Below, piece after piece: positions 1-9,498 of a stretch of DNA of 64,000 bases. Position numbers and translations under genes: made by a program. Numbering within the stretch: position 1 is the first letter of the stretch; every line of letters begins with the position of its first letter. A model generated the notes under the pieces. The model worked only from the letters and a program-made list of their open reading frames with translations. It was not told the origin of the DNA and ran no database searches. The stretch spans positions 1 through 64,000 of the forward strand of contig JAIYAC010000008.1 of the NCBI GenBank assembly GCA_027489245.1, given 5' to 3'. This DNA comes from Neisseriaceae bacterium (GTDB lineage: Bacteria; Pseudomonadota; Gammaproteobacteria; Burkholderiales; Chromobacteriaceae).

Positions 1-36
1 AAAGGGTCGGGCGTTCGAATCGCTCCGGGTGCGCCA
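1..36 (+). tRNA. 3' end of a tRNA (probably tRNA-Arg), truncated by window start
   Basis: T-arm GGGCG-TTCGAAT-CGCTC followed by acceptor strand CGGGTGC-G-CCA; amino-acid identity inferred from acceptor stem only. Confidence 0.6.
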
Positions 37-42
37 CAATCT

Positions 43-118
43 GTCCCCATCGTCTAGAGGCCTAGGACATCGCCCTTTCACGGCGGTAACCGGGGTTCGA
101 ATCCCCGTGGGGACGCCA
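43..118 (+). tRNA. tRNA-Glu (anticodon TTC)
   Basis: GTCCCCA...TGGGGAC acceptor stem, anticodon loop CTTTCAC, GGTTCGAATCC T-loop, encoded CCA. Confidence 0.95.
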
Positions 119-126
119 GGATTCGA

Positions 127-157
127 CAAAAAAGCCACCGCAAGGTGGCTTTTTTGT
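127..157. terminator. Rho-independent terminator (bidirectional look)
   Basis: AAAAAAGCCACCgcaaGGTGGCTTTTTT. Confidence 0.8.
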
Positions 158-167
158 TTTGCGCTGC

Positions 168-3100
168 CTACTCGCTATCCGGCAGCTGCACGATAGCCTG
201 CCTGCACGCCTCGAATACCGGCACCAATGCGGCCAACTGGCCAGCCAGCACCGCCTCGGGCTGCTGATCACGCACACTACTTTCCAGCTGCTCTGCCAAC
301 TCGCGTACCGATTCTGCACTCACATTGCTGGCCGCCCCTTTCAAGGTATGCGCCAGGCGCTGCAACAACACATGGTCTTGCTGGGCCAGCGCCTGCGCGG
401 CCTCCTGCGGGAAGGGTTCCTGGCTCTGGGCAAACAGCCGCAGCCATTTCAGATACACCTTGCGCTTGCCCATGGCCCGCGTCTGGCCTTCCTGCAGTTG
501 CACACCGGTGCGCGCCAAGGCTTGCCAGGCATCGTCTTCAGAAACAGGGGGCACCGCTTCGGCAGCGATATCCACGGCAGGCAAGGGCAAGCCTTCCGCT
601 TCGCCGGCAGGCGGGGTGGACACACCCAGCCTGGCGAGAACAGCAAACAGTTTTTCAGGGTCGATCGGCTTGCTGATGTAGTCGTCCATGCCGGCTGCAA
701 TGGCCTCTTCGCGGCTACCGCTCAAGGCGTTGGCCGTCAAGGCCACAACCGGTATGCCAGACCACAGCGGGTGGGCACGGATGCGTGCGGTGGCGGTAAA
801 GCCATCCATCACCGGCATGTGGCAGTCCATCAGGATCACGTCTGGCCGTTCGCTTGCCAGCCGGTGCAAAGCCTCTTCGCCATTACCGGCATAGCTCACC
901 CGGGCGCCGGCATCCATCAGGTAGGCTGCCACGACTTCCTGATTGAGCAACACATCATCCACCACCAGCACATGACGGCCCGCCAGGCACTGTTCATGCG
1001 CCATCTGGTGTACCAACTGCCCCTGCGCGGGTTGACGGCCCAGTTGTTTCAGGCCGTGGCGCAGGCGCTGCGGAGTAAGCGGTTTCACCCAGACAGCAGC
1101 CACCGGCATGCTTGCCGGTGCAAAGGGGCCGACCTCGGCCAGGCTCAAGTGACGCGCACTCAGCAAGACACACCAGACCGCCGGCTGCCAGCGCACATCC
1201 TGGAAAACATGCGCCCAGCCTGGCTGGTCGATATCTACCAACCACACATCGCCCGCCCGCTGCTCTGCCAGTGCGCACACAGTCGTGCCGACCCCGGCAA
1301 ACGTCTGCACCGGCAAGCCCATGGCGGCAAACTGCCGCTGCAGCACCGCTGCCAGGGTTGGCCGCACGCCGTACAAGTGCACGCGGTTTACCACGAGTGG
1401 CCCGGCTTGCTTCAGCCCGCTACCCGCTGCGAGCGGCAGGGTAAAGCTGAAGGTGCTGCCCACGCCAGGCTGGGAGACGACATCAATACACTCGCCCCCC
1501 ATCAGGCGCACCAGCTGGCTGGAAATCACCAAGCCCAGGCCGGTACCGCCGTAGCGGCGCTGGGTAGACACATCGGCCTGGCTAAAGGGCTGGAACAAGC
1601 CCTGCTGCTGGCTGCTACTCATGCCAATGCCGGTGTCGCTGACACTGAAATGCCAGCCAGCGTCATGCGGGCGGACACGCAGGATGATTTCGCCTTCACG
1701 GGTAAATTTGACGGCGTTGCCCAGCAGGTTCAGCAACACCTGTCCCAGGCGCAGCGAGTCACCGATCAACACAGGTGGCACGGTGGGGTCGATATCAAAC
1801 ACCAGCTCCACCGGCTTGCCCTCCAGCCGCATGGCCAGCATATCGGCCAGCGAGCCCAGCACGTCCTCCATGTCGAACGGCACCTGCTCTACCTGCAAGT
1901 GGCCGGATTCGATCTTGGAAAAATCCAGAATGTCATTGATGATATCCAGCAGCCCGCGGGCCGAGCCCAGCAGCTTTTGCAGAAACTGCCGGGTACGCTC
2001 GGGCAAGGTGTCGCGTAGCGCCAGGTCGGCCATGCCGATGATGGCATTCATCGGCGTGCGTATTTCATGGCTCATATTGGCCAGAAAAGCACTCTTGGTC
2101 GCGGCGGCCGCCTCTGCGGCCAACCTGGCAGCCTCCATTTGCTGCACCAGGGCTTTCTGCTCGCCGATATCCTCCTGGATGCTGATAAAGTGCGTCAGCC
2201 GCCCGGCGCTATCGCGCAAGGGCGAGATCATCTGCATCACCCATAGCTCACTGCCATCTTTGCGCCGGTTCAGCATCTCGCCGTGCCAGCTGTTACCTTG
2301 TCGCAGTGCCTGCCACAAATCCTGGTAGGTCTGCTCACTGGTGTGGCCCGACTTGAACAACTGGGGTGTCTGCCCCAGGATTTCGCGCTCGGCGTAGCCC
2401 GTCATGGCGATCAGGCGCGGGTTCACATATTCGATCACGCCCTGGATATCAGTAATCAGCACCCCGGCAGGGCTCTGCGTCACGGCACGCGACATCTGTT
2501 CCAGCCGGGCCTCGCTGGCGCGCTGGGCGCTGATATCACGGAAATACAGCACGGCCGCCAGGTTGCCGTGCCCTTCCGGCAGCAGGTGCAGCTCGTAGGC
2601 CACCGGGAAAGCCGCCCGTTGCTCACTGCCAAACAGCTCCCACTGGCTGGCGCAAGGCTGCCCCAATGCCAGCGCTTGCGCCAACGGCCCGGGGGTACCG
2701 TAGGGCTCCCCTTCCGGGTTATGGTGCTGCAGCACATCGTCCAGTACCCGTCCGGTCAGCGTGGCCACCACCAGCCCCAGCATGCCGGCAGCCGCCGGGT
2801 TACTGAACACCACCAGGCCATCCATGCTCAGGCCGATGATACCGTCGTCGATGGCGTGCAAAATGGCTTGCGCCTTGGCCTCGGCATGGCCCACGGCCTG
2901 CTCTGCCCGCGCCAGGCGCTCCTGCTCCAGCGCTTTCAAGGTGGCGGTTTTTTCTTCCAGAATCGCGACGTAGTGCGAAATATCCTGTATCACCGCCATA
3001 CGCCGTACAGGCTGGTGATCGTCTGAAAAATCGTAGCGCCCGTACTCTTGTACGTATTTCACTTCCCCGGCCAGCTGCAGCCGGTAGTTCAGGCGGTACT

Positions 3101-4535
3101 GCCCTGCCTGGGTACGCTGGTAAGTATCCAGCACACGTGCCTGGTCATCCGGGTGGATACGCGCGCGAAACAGCACCTCGCTGGCGCCGAACTGGTCCGG
3201 GTAGCCCAGCAGCTCGGCCATCTGCCGCGACCATGACACCTCGCCGGTTTGCAAATGGGCAATGTAATAGCCCAGCCTGGCCATCTGCTCGGCATCTTCC
3301 AGCTGCTGCTGGCGTTGCAGCAGGGTAGCAGTGTGCTCGGCCACCTTGGCCTCCAGCTCGAATGCATAGTTCCACAGCCGCTTTTGCGACTGCGCCAGCT
3401 GTTCTGCCATGCTGTTGAAACTATGCCCCAGCACACCTATTTCGTCGGTCCCCGGGTGCTGGACACGGGTATGAATATCCCCCTCGCCCAAACGCACACT
3501 AGCCTGTACCAAAGCCTGCAAAGGGTGGAGCAAACGCTGCGAGGCCCAGTAAGCCAGCACGCTGATGACCAACGCCACCAGCAGCAACACCTGCAGCACC
3601 TGCCACTGCAGCTGGCGCAGCGGCACCAGCGCTTCTTGCTGGTCTATCTTCACCTCTACTGCCCAGCCCAGGCCTGGCACCGGGGCCCAGGCGGCCAACA
3701 CCGGCTCGCCACGGTAATCCAGCCGCAAACCCGCACCGCGCTGGCCCTGTAGCGCATCAAATATCGGCTGAGGCTCGCTATGGCGGCGGCTAATGCGCAA
3801 ATGGAAAGCCGCGTCCGGATGGTGGTGCAGCGGGCCCATCACCAGCGCCTTGCCATCCGGCTCCTTCCTGGCCAGCATCACTTCACCGCTTTGCCCCAGC
3901 CCCGTGCGGCTTACCAGAATGGGGTTAAGCGACGCATCACTGATACTGATAATGAAAAAGCCGCCAACCTTGCCCTGCTCCACCATGGTGGCCAGCCAGA
4001 ACGCCGTTTCACGGCCGCTGGGTGAGTAAAAATCGTAAGGCACAAAATACATGCCAGGCTGACGCAAAGCTTTGCGCACCCCGTCGGCCAGCATGGTACG
4101 GCCCAGCTCGCCCTGAAACAGCTCCGAGCCAAAATCCCGCCGCCCCTTGGCGCTGTACACCACCCGGCCAGCGGCGTCGGCCAGCAAAATATCGTCCACC
4201 CCCTCCAGCCCACCCAGGTCCAGCGCCTGGGCACACGCCGCACGCACCACACCATAGGCTGCCGACAGCGGCCCGCTCTGGCGCATCGCCTGGCCAAGGC
4301 TGGCCCGGCACTGCTGGATGGCAGGGTTGGCCGCCAGAACTTGCACATGGTCTGCCTGGCTCAGCCGCCAGTGCTGCAGCTCGCGCACACGGTCTTCGGT
4401 CAGCGCTTGCATCTGGTCGAACAAGCCGGCCAGCAAGCTCTCGCGCGCCTGCTGGTAAGCCACCACCCCGGTAAACACAACGGGCAGCAAGCTGCCCAGC
4501 AAAAACCACAGCAGTAAACGATGGCGTATCGACAT
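168..4535 (-). CDS. Hybrid sensor histidine kinase: N-terminal sensor region, HAMP, PAS domains, HisKA/HATPase, REC, Hpt
   Basis: Motifs FLANMSHEIRTPMNAIIGM (H box), GGTGLGLVISSQLV (G2), VLVVDDVLLNQEV/VILMDCHMPVMDGF (REC), LAHTLKGAASNV (Hpt). Confidence 0.9.
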   Translation of the reverse strand: MSIRHRLLLWFLLGSLLPVVFTGVVAYQQARESLLAGLFDQMQALTEDRVRELQHWRLSQADHVQVLAANPAIQQCRASLGQAMRQSGPLSAAYGVVRAACAQALDLGGLEGVDDILLADAAGRVVYSAKGRRDFGSELFQGELGRTMLADGVRKALRQPGMYFVPYDFYSPSGRETAFWLATMVEQGKVGGFFIISISDASLNPILVSRTGLGQSGEVMLARKEPDGKALVMGPLHHHPDAAFHLRISRRHSEPQPIFDALQGQRGAGLRLDYRGEPVLAAWAPVPGLGWAVEVKIDQQEALVPLRQLQWQVLQVLLLVALVISVLAYWASQRLLHPLQALVQASVRLGEGDIHTRVQHPGTDEIGVLGHSFNSMAEQLAQSQKRLWNYAFELEAKVAEHTATLLQRQQQLEDAEQMARLGYYIAHLQTGEVSWSRQMAELLGYPDQFGASEVLFRARIHPDDQARVLDTYQRTQAGQYRLNYRLQLAGEVKYVQEYGRYDFSDDHQPVRRMAVIQDISHYVAILEEKTATLKALEQERLARAEQAVGHAEAKAQAILHAIDDGIIGLSMDGLVVFSNPAAAGMLGLVVATLTGRVLDDVLQHHNPEGEPYGTPGPLAQALALGQPCASQWELFGSEQRAAFPVAYELHLLPEGHGNLAAVLYFRDISAQRASEARLEQMSRAVTQSPAGVLITDIQGVIEYVNPRLIAMTGYAEREILGQTPQLFKSGHTSEQTYQDLWQALRQGNSWHGEMLNRRKDGSELWVMQMISPLRDSAGRLTHFISIQEDIGEQKALVQQMEAARLAAEAAAATKSAFLANMSHEIRTPMNAIIGMADLALRDTLPERTRQFLQKLLGSARGLLDIINDILDFSKIESGHLQVEQVPFDMEDVLGSLADMLAMRLEGKPVELVFDIDPTVPPVLIGDSLRLGQVLLNLLGNAVKFTREGEIILRVRPHDAGWHFSVSDTGIGMSSSQQQGLFQPFSQADVSTQRRYGGTGLGLVISSQLVRLMGGECIDVVSQPGVGSTFSFTLPLAAGSGLKQAGPLVVNRVHLYGVRPTLAAVLQRQFAAMGLPVQTFAGVGTTVCALAEQRAGDVWLVDIDQPGWAHVFQDVRWQPAVWCVLLSARHLSLAEVGPFAPASMPVAAVWVKPLTPQRLRHGLKQLGRQPAQGQLVHQMAHEQCLAGRHVLVVDDVLLNQEVVAAYLMDAGARVSYAGNGEEALHRLASERPDVILMDCHMPVMDGFTATARIRAHPLWSGIPVVALTANALSGSREEAIAAGMDDYISKPIDPEKLFAVLARLGVSTPPAGEAEGLPLPAVDIAAEAVPPVSEDDAWQALARTGVQLQEGQTRAMGKRKVYLKWLRLFAQSQEPFPQEAAQALAQQDHVLLQRLAHTLKGAASNVSAESVRELAEQLESSVRDQQPEAVLAGQLAALVPVFEACRQAIVQLPDSE

Positions 4536-4586
4536 AGTGGGCGCAGACGTGAAAACGGGGCGGGCCTGGCGGCCAACCCCGTGTGT

Positions 4587-5705
4587 TTACAGATCCGGCA
4601 GCGCGGCCAGTGCCTGTTTCAAGGCCTCTACCGCCTTGGGGTCGCCGCGGTACAGGTCCAGCACCTTGTAGCTGGTTTCGCGCAGGGTAGACACCAGCTG
4701 CTCCTCCTGCGACTCGGTCAGCCCCAGGTGCACCAGGTCACGCTCCACCCGCCCAAGCGACGTCTCCAGAAAAGTACTGGCCGCCATGCGATCTTCACAG
4801 CGCTGCGCATCCAGGCTATGGATACCATCGCGAATGGTTTGCAGCAAAGAACGCAGCTGCGCTTCCTGGCGGGCCGCCCGCTGCTGCAGCGCCAGGATTT
4901 TCAGGCGCTCGGCCACCAGCTCGCCCAGTACCGCAAAATGATCGCGTAGCCGCCCGGCGCGGTCTTCGTCCCCTACCGGCAGGTCGCGCACCAGCAGCGT
5001 GACCCCTTCGTAGTTAAACGCCGCACGCTTGCCCAGCGCCACCACGCGGCCACAGTCGGCAATCAGCTGCAGCACGCCGCGCTCCATCTCGCTCACCTCC
5101 CCCTCCTGGCTCAGGGCAAGCCGCTCGCCCCCGCTAGCCAGTGCGACGGCACCGCTCACACCAAAACCCTGCACCGTATCCAGCAGGGTGCGCCCCAGCT
5201 GCATCAGGTCGGCACAGGCCATGGCACGGCGCGAAAAATCCACCACCAGGCCCAGCTCGGCAGCATTACTCATCGCCGTCATGGCTGTCGCGGTAGCAAA
5301 GCTGGCCTGGTTGGCCAAGGCCGCCTTTTCGCGCTGACGGCGGAAAATGGCATCGATGCGCGAGGCCACCACCGCCAGGTTCAGCGGCTTGGAGGTAAAG
5401 TCTTCGCCACCCGCATCGTAGGCCGCCACGCGGTCTTCCAGCGCTGTCAGGCCAGACAGGAACACCACCGGGATATCGCTGGTATCAAAATCCGCCTTCA
5501 AGCGACGGCATACTTCATAGCCGTCCATTTGCGGCATGTTGATATCCAGCAGGACCAGCGCGGGCTGCAGCGCCCCCACCTGGGCCAATGCCTCCAGCGG
5601 GTTGGTAAAACCACGAATGCTGTACTGATCCTCCAGACCATCGCTGATCATTTCCGTGGTCAGCACATCATCGTCAATCACAATAATCAGCGGTTTGTCG
5701 CTCAT
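4587..5705 (-). CDS. Response regulator with N-terminal REC domain
   Basis: MSDKPLIIVIDDDVLTTEMI...LVLLDINMPQMDGYEV; start chosen at internal Met. Confidence 0.85.
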   Translation of the reverse strand: MSDKPLIIVIDDDVLTTEMISDGLEDQYSIRGFTNPLEALAQVGALQPALVLLDINMPQMDGYEVCRRLKADFDTSDIPVVFLSGLTALEDRVAAYDAGGEDFTSKPLNLAVVASRIDAIFRRQREKAALANQASFATATAMTAMSNAAELGLVVDFSRRAMACADLMQLGRTLLDTVQGFGVSGAVALASGGERLALSQEGEVSEMERGVLQLIADCGRVVALGKRAAFNYEGVTLLVRDLPVGDEDRAGRLRDHFAVLGELVAERLKILALQQRAARQEAQLRSLLQTIRDGIHSLDAQRCEDRMAASTFLETSLGRVERDLVHLGLTESQEEQLVSTLRETSYKVLDLYRGDPKAVEALKQALAALPDL

Positions 5706-5988
5706 CGGGCACCTGCCATGGCTTTTATGTTGAATCACTATGGGGCCTGCACCCTTCATTCTAGCCACAGTTCGTTAAGTAAAAACCCGCTTTAGTCGAT
5801 AATTTTATCTAATCACAAAACGTCTATATTCCTGCAATAGCACCAAATCACCCCATATATAGCATATAGATATATATATTCATTCTTTCGGGGGTAGCGG
5901 CTCTCCGGTACATTTGCACTGCCGGAAAGTCCGGCACGGCGCCTGCCCGGGTGCCGCGATGCAAACAGCCAGAGAATTGAGCGCAAAG

Positions 5989-6915
5989 ATGAAAATCAGT
6001 CAGGAGAGGCTGACTCACCTCAAGCAACTTGAAGCCGAGTCCATCCATATCATCCGTGAAGTCGCTGCCGAGTTCGATAACCCGGTGATGCTGTACTCCA
6101 TCGGCAAGGACTCTGCCGTCATGCTGCATCTGGCCCAGAAAGCCTTTGCCCCAGGCCGGCCGCCTTTCCCGCTGATGCACGTGGATACCACCTGGAAATT
6201 CAAGGAAATGATTGCGCTGCGCGACAAGCAGGCCCGTGAATACGGCTGGGACCTGATCGTGCACGTAAACCAGGACGGCGTAGACGCCGGCATCAACCCG
6301 TTTACCGCCGGCAGTGCCAAGCACACCGACGTGATGAAAACGGAAGGCCTGAAACAGGCACTGAACAAGTACAAGTTCGATGCTGCTTTCGGCGGCGCGC
6401 GTCGCGACGAAGAAAAATCGCGCGCCAAAGAGCGCGTGTACTCTTTCCGCGACAAGAACCACCGCTGGGACCCGAAAAGCCAGCGCCCGGAGCTGTGGAA
6501 CATCTACAACGCCAAGATCAACAAAGGCGAAAGCATCCGCGTGTTCCCGCTATCGAACTGGACCGAGCTGGACATCTGGCAGTACATCTTCCTGGAAAAC
6601 ATCGAGATCGTACCGCTGTACTTTGCCGCCGAACGCCCGGTTATTGACCGCGACGGCACACTGATCATGATCGACGACGAGCGCATCCTGCAGTATCTGA
6701 GCGAAGAAGAAAAAGCACAGATCCAGCACAAGAACGTGCGCTTCCGCACCCTGGGCTGTTACCCGCTGACCGGCGCCGTAGAATCCACGGCCACCAATCT
6801 GGCCGAGGTCATCCAGGAAATGCTGCTGACCAAAACCTCCGAACGCCAGGGCCGCGTGATCGACCACGACTCGTCCGGCTCGATGGAGAAAAAGAAGATG
6901 GAAGGCTACTTCTAA
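5989..6915 (+). CDS. cysD: Sulfate adenylyltransferase subunit 2
   Basis: [68 protein letters not shown]-terminus. Confidence 0.95.
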   Translation: MKISQERLTHLKQLEAESIHIIREVAAEFDNPVMLYSIGKDSAVMLHLAQKAFAPGRPPFPLMHVDTTWKFKEMIALRDKQAREYGWDLIVHVNQDGVDAGINPFTAGSAKHTDVMKTEGLKQALNKYKFDAAFGGARRDEEKSRAKERVYSFRDKNHRWDPKSQRPELWNIYNAKINKGESIRVFPLSNWTELDIWQYIFLENIEIVPLYFAAERPVIDRDGTLIMIDDERILQYLSEEEKAQIQHKNVRFRTLGCYPLTGAVESTATNLAEVIQEMLLTKTSERQGRVIDHDSSGSMEKKKMEGYF

Positions 6916-6944
6916 GCCCCGCTTCGCCCCTACCGAATATCCTG

Positions 6945-6968
6945 AGGTTGGCCGCACGCGGCCAACCT
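6945..6968. repeat. Inverted pair of the GGTTGGCCGC motif in the cysD-cysN gap
   Basis: AGGTTGGCCGC-ac-GCGGCCAACCT, no T-tract. Confidence 0.85.
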
Positions 6969-6990
6969 TGCTGATGCAAGGCATACGCTC

Positions 6991-8424
6991 ATGGCACACC
7001 AATCCGACCTGATCGCCAGCGACATCCTGGCCTACCTGAAGCAGCACGAAAACAAAGACATGCTGCGCTTCATCACCTGTGGCAACGTGGACGACGGCAA
7101 ATCCACGCTGATCGGCCGCTTGCTGCACGACTCCAAGCTGATCTTCGAAGACCAGCTGGCCGCCATCCAGCGCGACTCGAAAAAGTACAACACCACCGAC
7201 GAAGACATCGACCTGGCCCTGCTGGTAGACGGCCTGCAAGCCGAACGCGAGCAAGGCATTACCATCGATGTGGCCTACCGCTACTTCAGCACCGACCGTC
7301 GCAAATTCATCATTGCCGACTGCCCGGGCCACGAGCAGTACACCCGCAACATGGCCACCGGTGCCTCCACCTGCAACCTGGCGGTGATCCTGATCGACGC
7401 CCGCTACGGCGTGCAAACCCAGACCCGTCGCCACAGCTATATCGTGAGCCTGCTGGGCATCAAGCACGTAGTGGTAGCCATCAACAAAATGGACCTGCTG
7501 GACTTCGATCAGGCCGTCTTCAACCGCATCCGCGACGAATACCTGGCCTTTGCGGCCAACCTGGGCATCGCCGATATCCGCTTCGTGCCGATCAGCGCGC
7601 TGCGTGGCGACAACGTGGTGAGCGCCAGCGAGCGCACACCGTGGTACGACGGCCAGACCCTGATGGGCATTCTGGACAGCGTGGAAGTCGACCACGACAT
7701 AGCACAAAGCGCCTTCCGCCTGCCGGTACAGTATGTCAACCGCCCCAACCTGGACTTCCGCGGCTTCTGCGGCACCATCGCCAGCGGCGAAATCCGCCCC
7801 GGCGACCGCATCGTGGCGCTGCCATCCGGCAAGCAAAGCACGGTAGAAAACGTGGTGGTGTACGAAGGCAATCTTGATGTCGCCAGCAGCGGCCAGGCCA
7901 TTACCCTGACACTGGCAGACGAGATCGACATCTCGCGCGGTGACATGATCGTGCGCGCCGACGAAATCGCCCCGACGGTCAGCCAGGCGGTAGAAGCCCA
8001 TCTGGTGTGGATGGACGAAACCCCGCTCTCCGTGGGCAAGGACTACAGCTTCAAGCTGGGCGGCAAAACCGTTACCGGCCGCGTGGAGCGCATCGTGCAC
8101 CGTGTAGACGTGAACACGCTGGATGCTTTCGAAGCCGAAAAACTGCAGCTGAACGAAATCGGCCTGGTACGCATCGCCTTCACCGCCCCGGTAGTGTTCG
8201 ATCCTTACACCCAGTGCCGCGCCACCGGCAGCCTGATCGTGATCGACCGCCTGTCCAACGCCACCTCGGCCGCCGGCATGATTCGCGGCGAAGCGCAGAT
8301 CGATAGCGCCAGCCAGGACCAGAACGACCTGGCCCGCCTGCGCGCCTTCGAGATCGAGTTCAACGCCCTGGTGCGCAAGCACTTCCCGCACTGGGACGCG
8401 AAGGATATTTCCAAGCTGCTTTGA
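6991..8424 (+). CDS. cysN: Sulfate adenylyltransferase subunit 1 (GTPase)
   Basis: [41 protein letters not shown] GTPase motifs. Confidence 0.95.
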   Translation: MAHQSDLIASDILAYLKQHENKDMLRFITCGNVDDGKSTLIGRLLHDSKLIFEDQLAAIQRDSKKYNTTDEDIDLALLVDGLQAEREQGITIDVAYRYFSTDRRKFIIADCPGHEQYTRNMATGASTCNLAVILIDARYGVQTQTRRHSYIVSLLGIKHVVVAINKMDLLDFDQAVFNRIRDEYLAFAANLGIADIRFVPISALRGDNVVSASERTPWYDGQTLMGILDSVEVDHDIAQSAFRLPVQYVNRPNLDFRGFCGTIASGEIRPGDRIVALPSGKQSTVENVVVYEGNLDVASSGQAITLTLADEIDISRGDMIVRADEIAPTVSQAVEAHLVWMDETPLSVGKDYSFKLGGKTVTGRVERIVHRVDVNTLDAFEAEKLQLNEIGLVRIAFTAPVVFDPYTQCRATGSLIVIDRLSNATSAAGMIRGEAQIDSASQDQNDLARLRAFEIEFNALVRKHFPHWDAKDISKLL

Positions 8425-8655
8425 TACCACGCTTAGGGTGCCAAGCTAACCGGGCATAGCGCCCCATACGCTGAAAACCCGCCCCTGTGGCAACAAAATA
8501 TTCCCCCCTATCCTCCCCCGTATTGCGGGAAGAACAGGGGGAATTTTCTTATGGCAGCCGGCAAAAATAGCGCATAACCCCTACAGAAAAGGCTGGGGCA
8601 TCAGGAGCATGGAGGGGCTCGCCCTGCTTCGCCCCTACCCACGGCCAAGCTGCAT

Positions 8656-8682
8656 AAAAAAACCCCGCGCAGCGCGCGGGGC
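8656..8682 (-). terminator. Rho-independent terminator downstream of the dctM remnant
   Basis: Reverse strand CCCCGCGC-gct-GCGCGGGG followed by T7. Confidence 0.8.
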
Positions 8683-8710
8683 AAGGCATGGGCAGCGCCC
8701 GAGCAGAGGA

Positions 8711-9304
8711 TTACATCATGCCCAGCGTTCTGGGCAGCCACAGCGAGATAGACGGTACGTAGGTCACCAGCACCAGGAACCCGAGCATGGTGAGCAGCCA
8801 TGGCCATACCGCGATGGTGAGCTCGGTAATGCCCATTTTGGTAATGCCGGATGCCACGTACAGGTTCAGGCCCACCGGCGGGTGGCACATGCCTACTTCC
8901 ATGTTCACCACAATCAGGATGCCGAAGTGCACCGGGTTGATGCCCAGTGCGATGGACGGTGGAATCAGGATACCCAATGCACCGGAAGTGGTAATCACGC
9001 CGGCGCCAAAGCGTGGCGGGAAGCCCTGCTTCACCATGGCCGGCAGCAGGATGGAGCCGATGGCCACCACGCAGGCCTGGCTGGAAACTGATACGGCGGC
9101 AAACAATGCACAGGCCAGTACACCAGCCAGCCCCAGGCCGCCGTGCCAGTGGCCCACCATACTAGTGGCAAAGTTGATCATGCGCCGCGCTACCCCGCCG
9201 TGGGTCAGGACATTACCGGCCAGGATAAAGAACGGAATGGCCATCTGGCACACCGCCTGGCGCAACTCGACCCGGCGACACCACAGCAGGTCACCATAGA
9301 ACAC
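8711..9304 (-). pseudogene. TRAP transporter large permease (DctM-like) remnant: N-terminally truncated with large internal deletion
   Basis: AIPFFILAGNVLTHGG...GVITTSGALGILIPPSIALGINPVHFGILIVVNMEVGMCHPPVGLNLYVASGITKMG; IPPSI is joined directly to the LGI(D/N)PVHFG segment. Confidence 0.8.
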
Positions 9305-9498
9305 CCCGGCGGCCAGCTACAGACGCAAGTCTGCCAGGATGGCCTGGACGCCGAAGGTTGGCCGCATATCAGCAAAACTGGCGTGGTACGTACCGCCCGG
9401 CCACTGGTAGCCGGTGTGACCTATGTCCCCGGCCACCTGTGGTAAGCCCCACCCGACAACCTTGGCGGCCCACCCGGCTAGCGACGCCGGGCAGGCGG

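Noticed and set aside
159-2018. Long plus-strand ORF (619 aa) antisense to the hybrid histidine kinase
   Set aside because: Shadow ORF in GC-rich DNA; low-complexity His/Gln/Arg composition and the opposite strand has clear kinase domains
5821-5946. AT-rich inverted sequence and small TGCCGGAaagTCCGGCA hairpin upstream of cysD as a riboswitch
   Set aside because: Likely promoter/CysB-region DNA; the structure is too short and matches no riboswitch class I can name
6550-8430. 626-aa minus-strand ORF antisense to cysDN
   Set aside because: Shadow ORF; cysD and cysN are unambiguous on the plus strand
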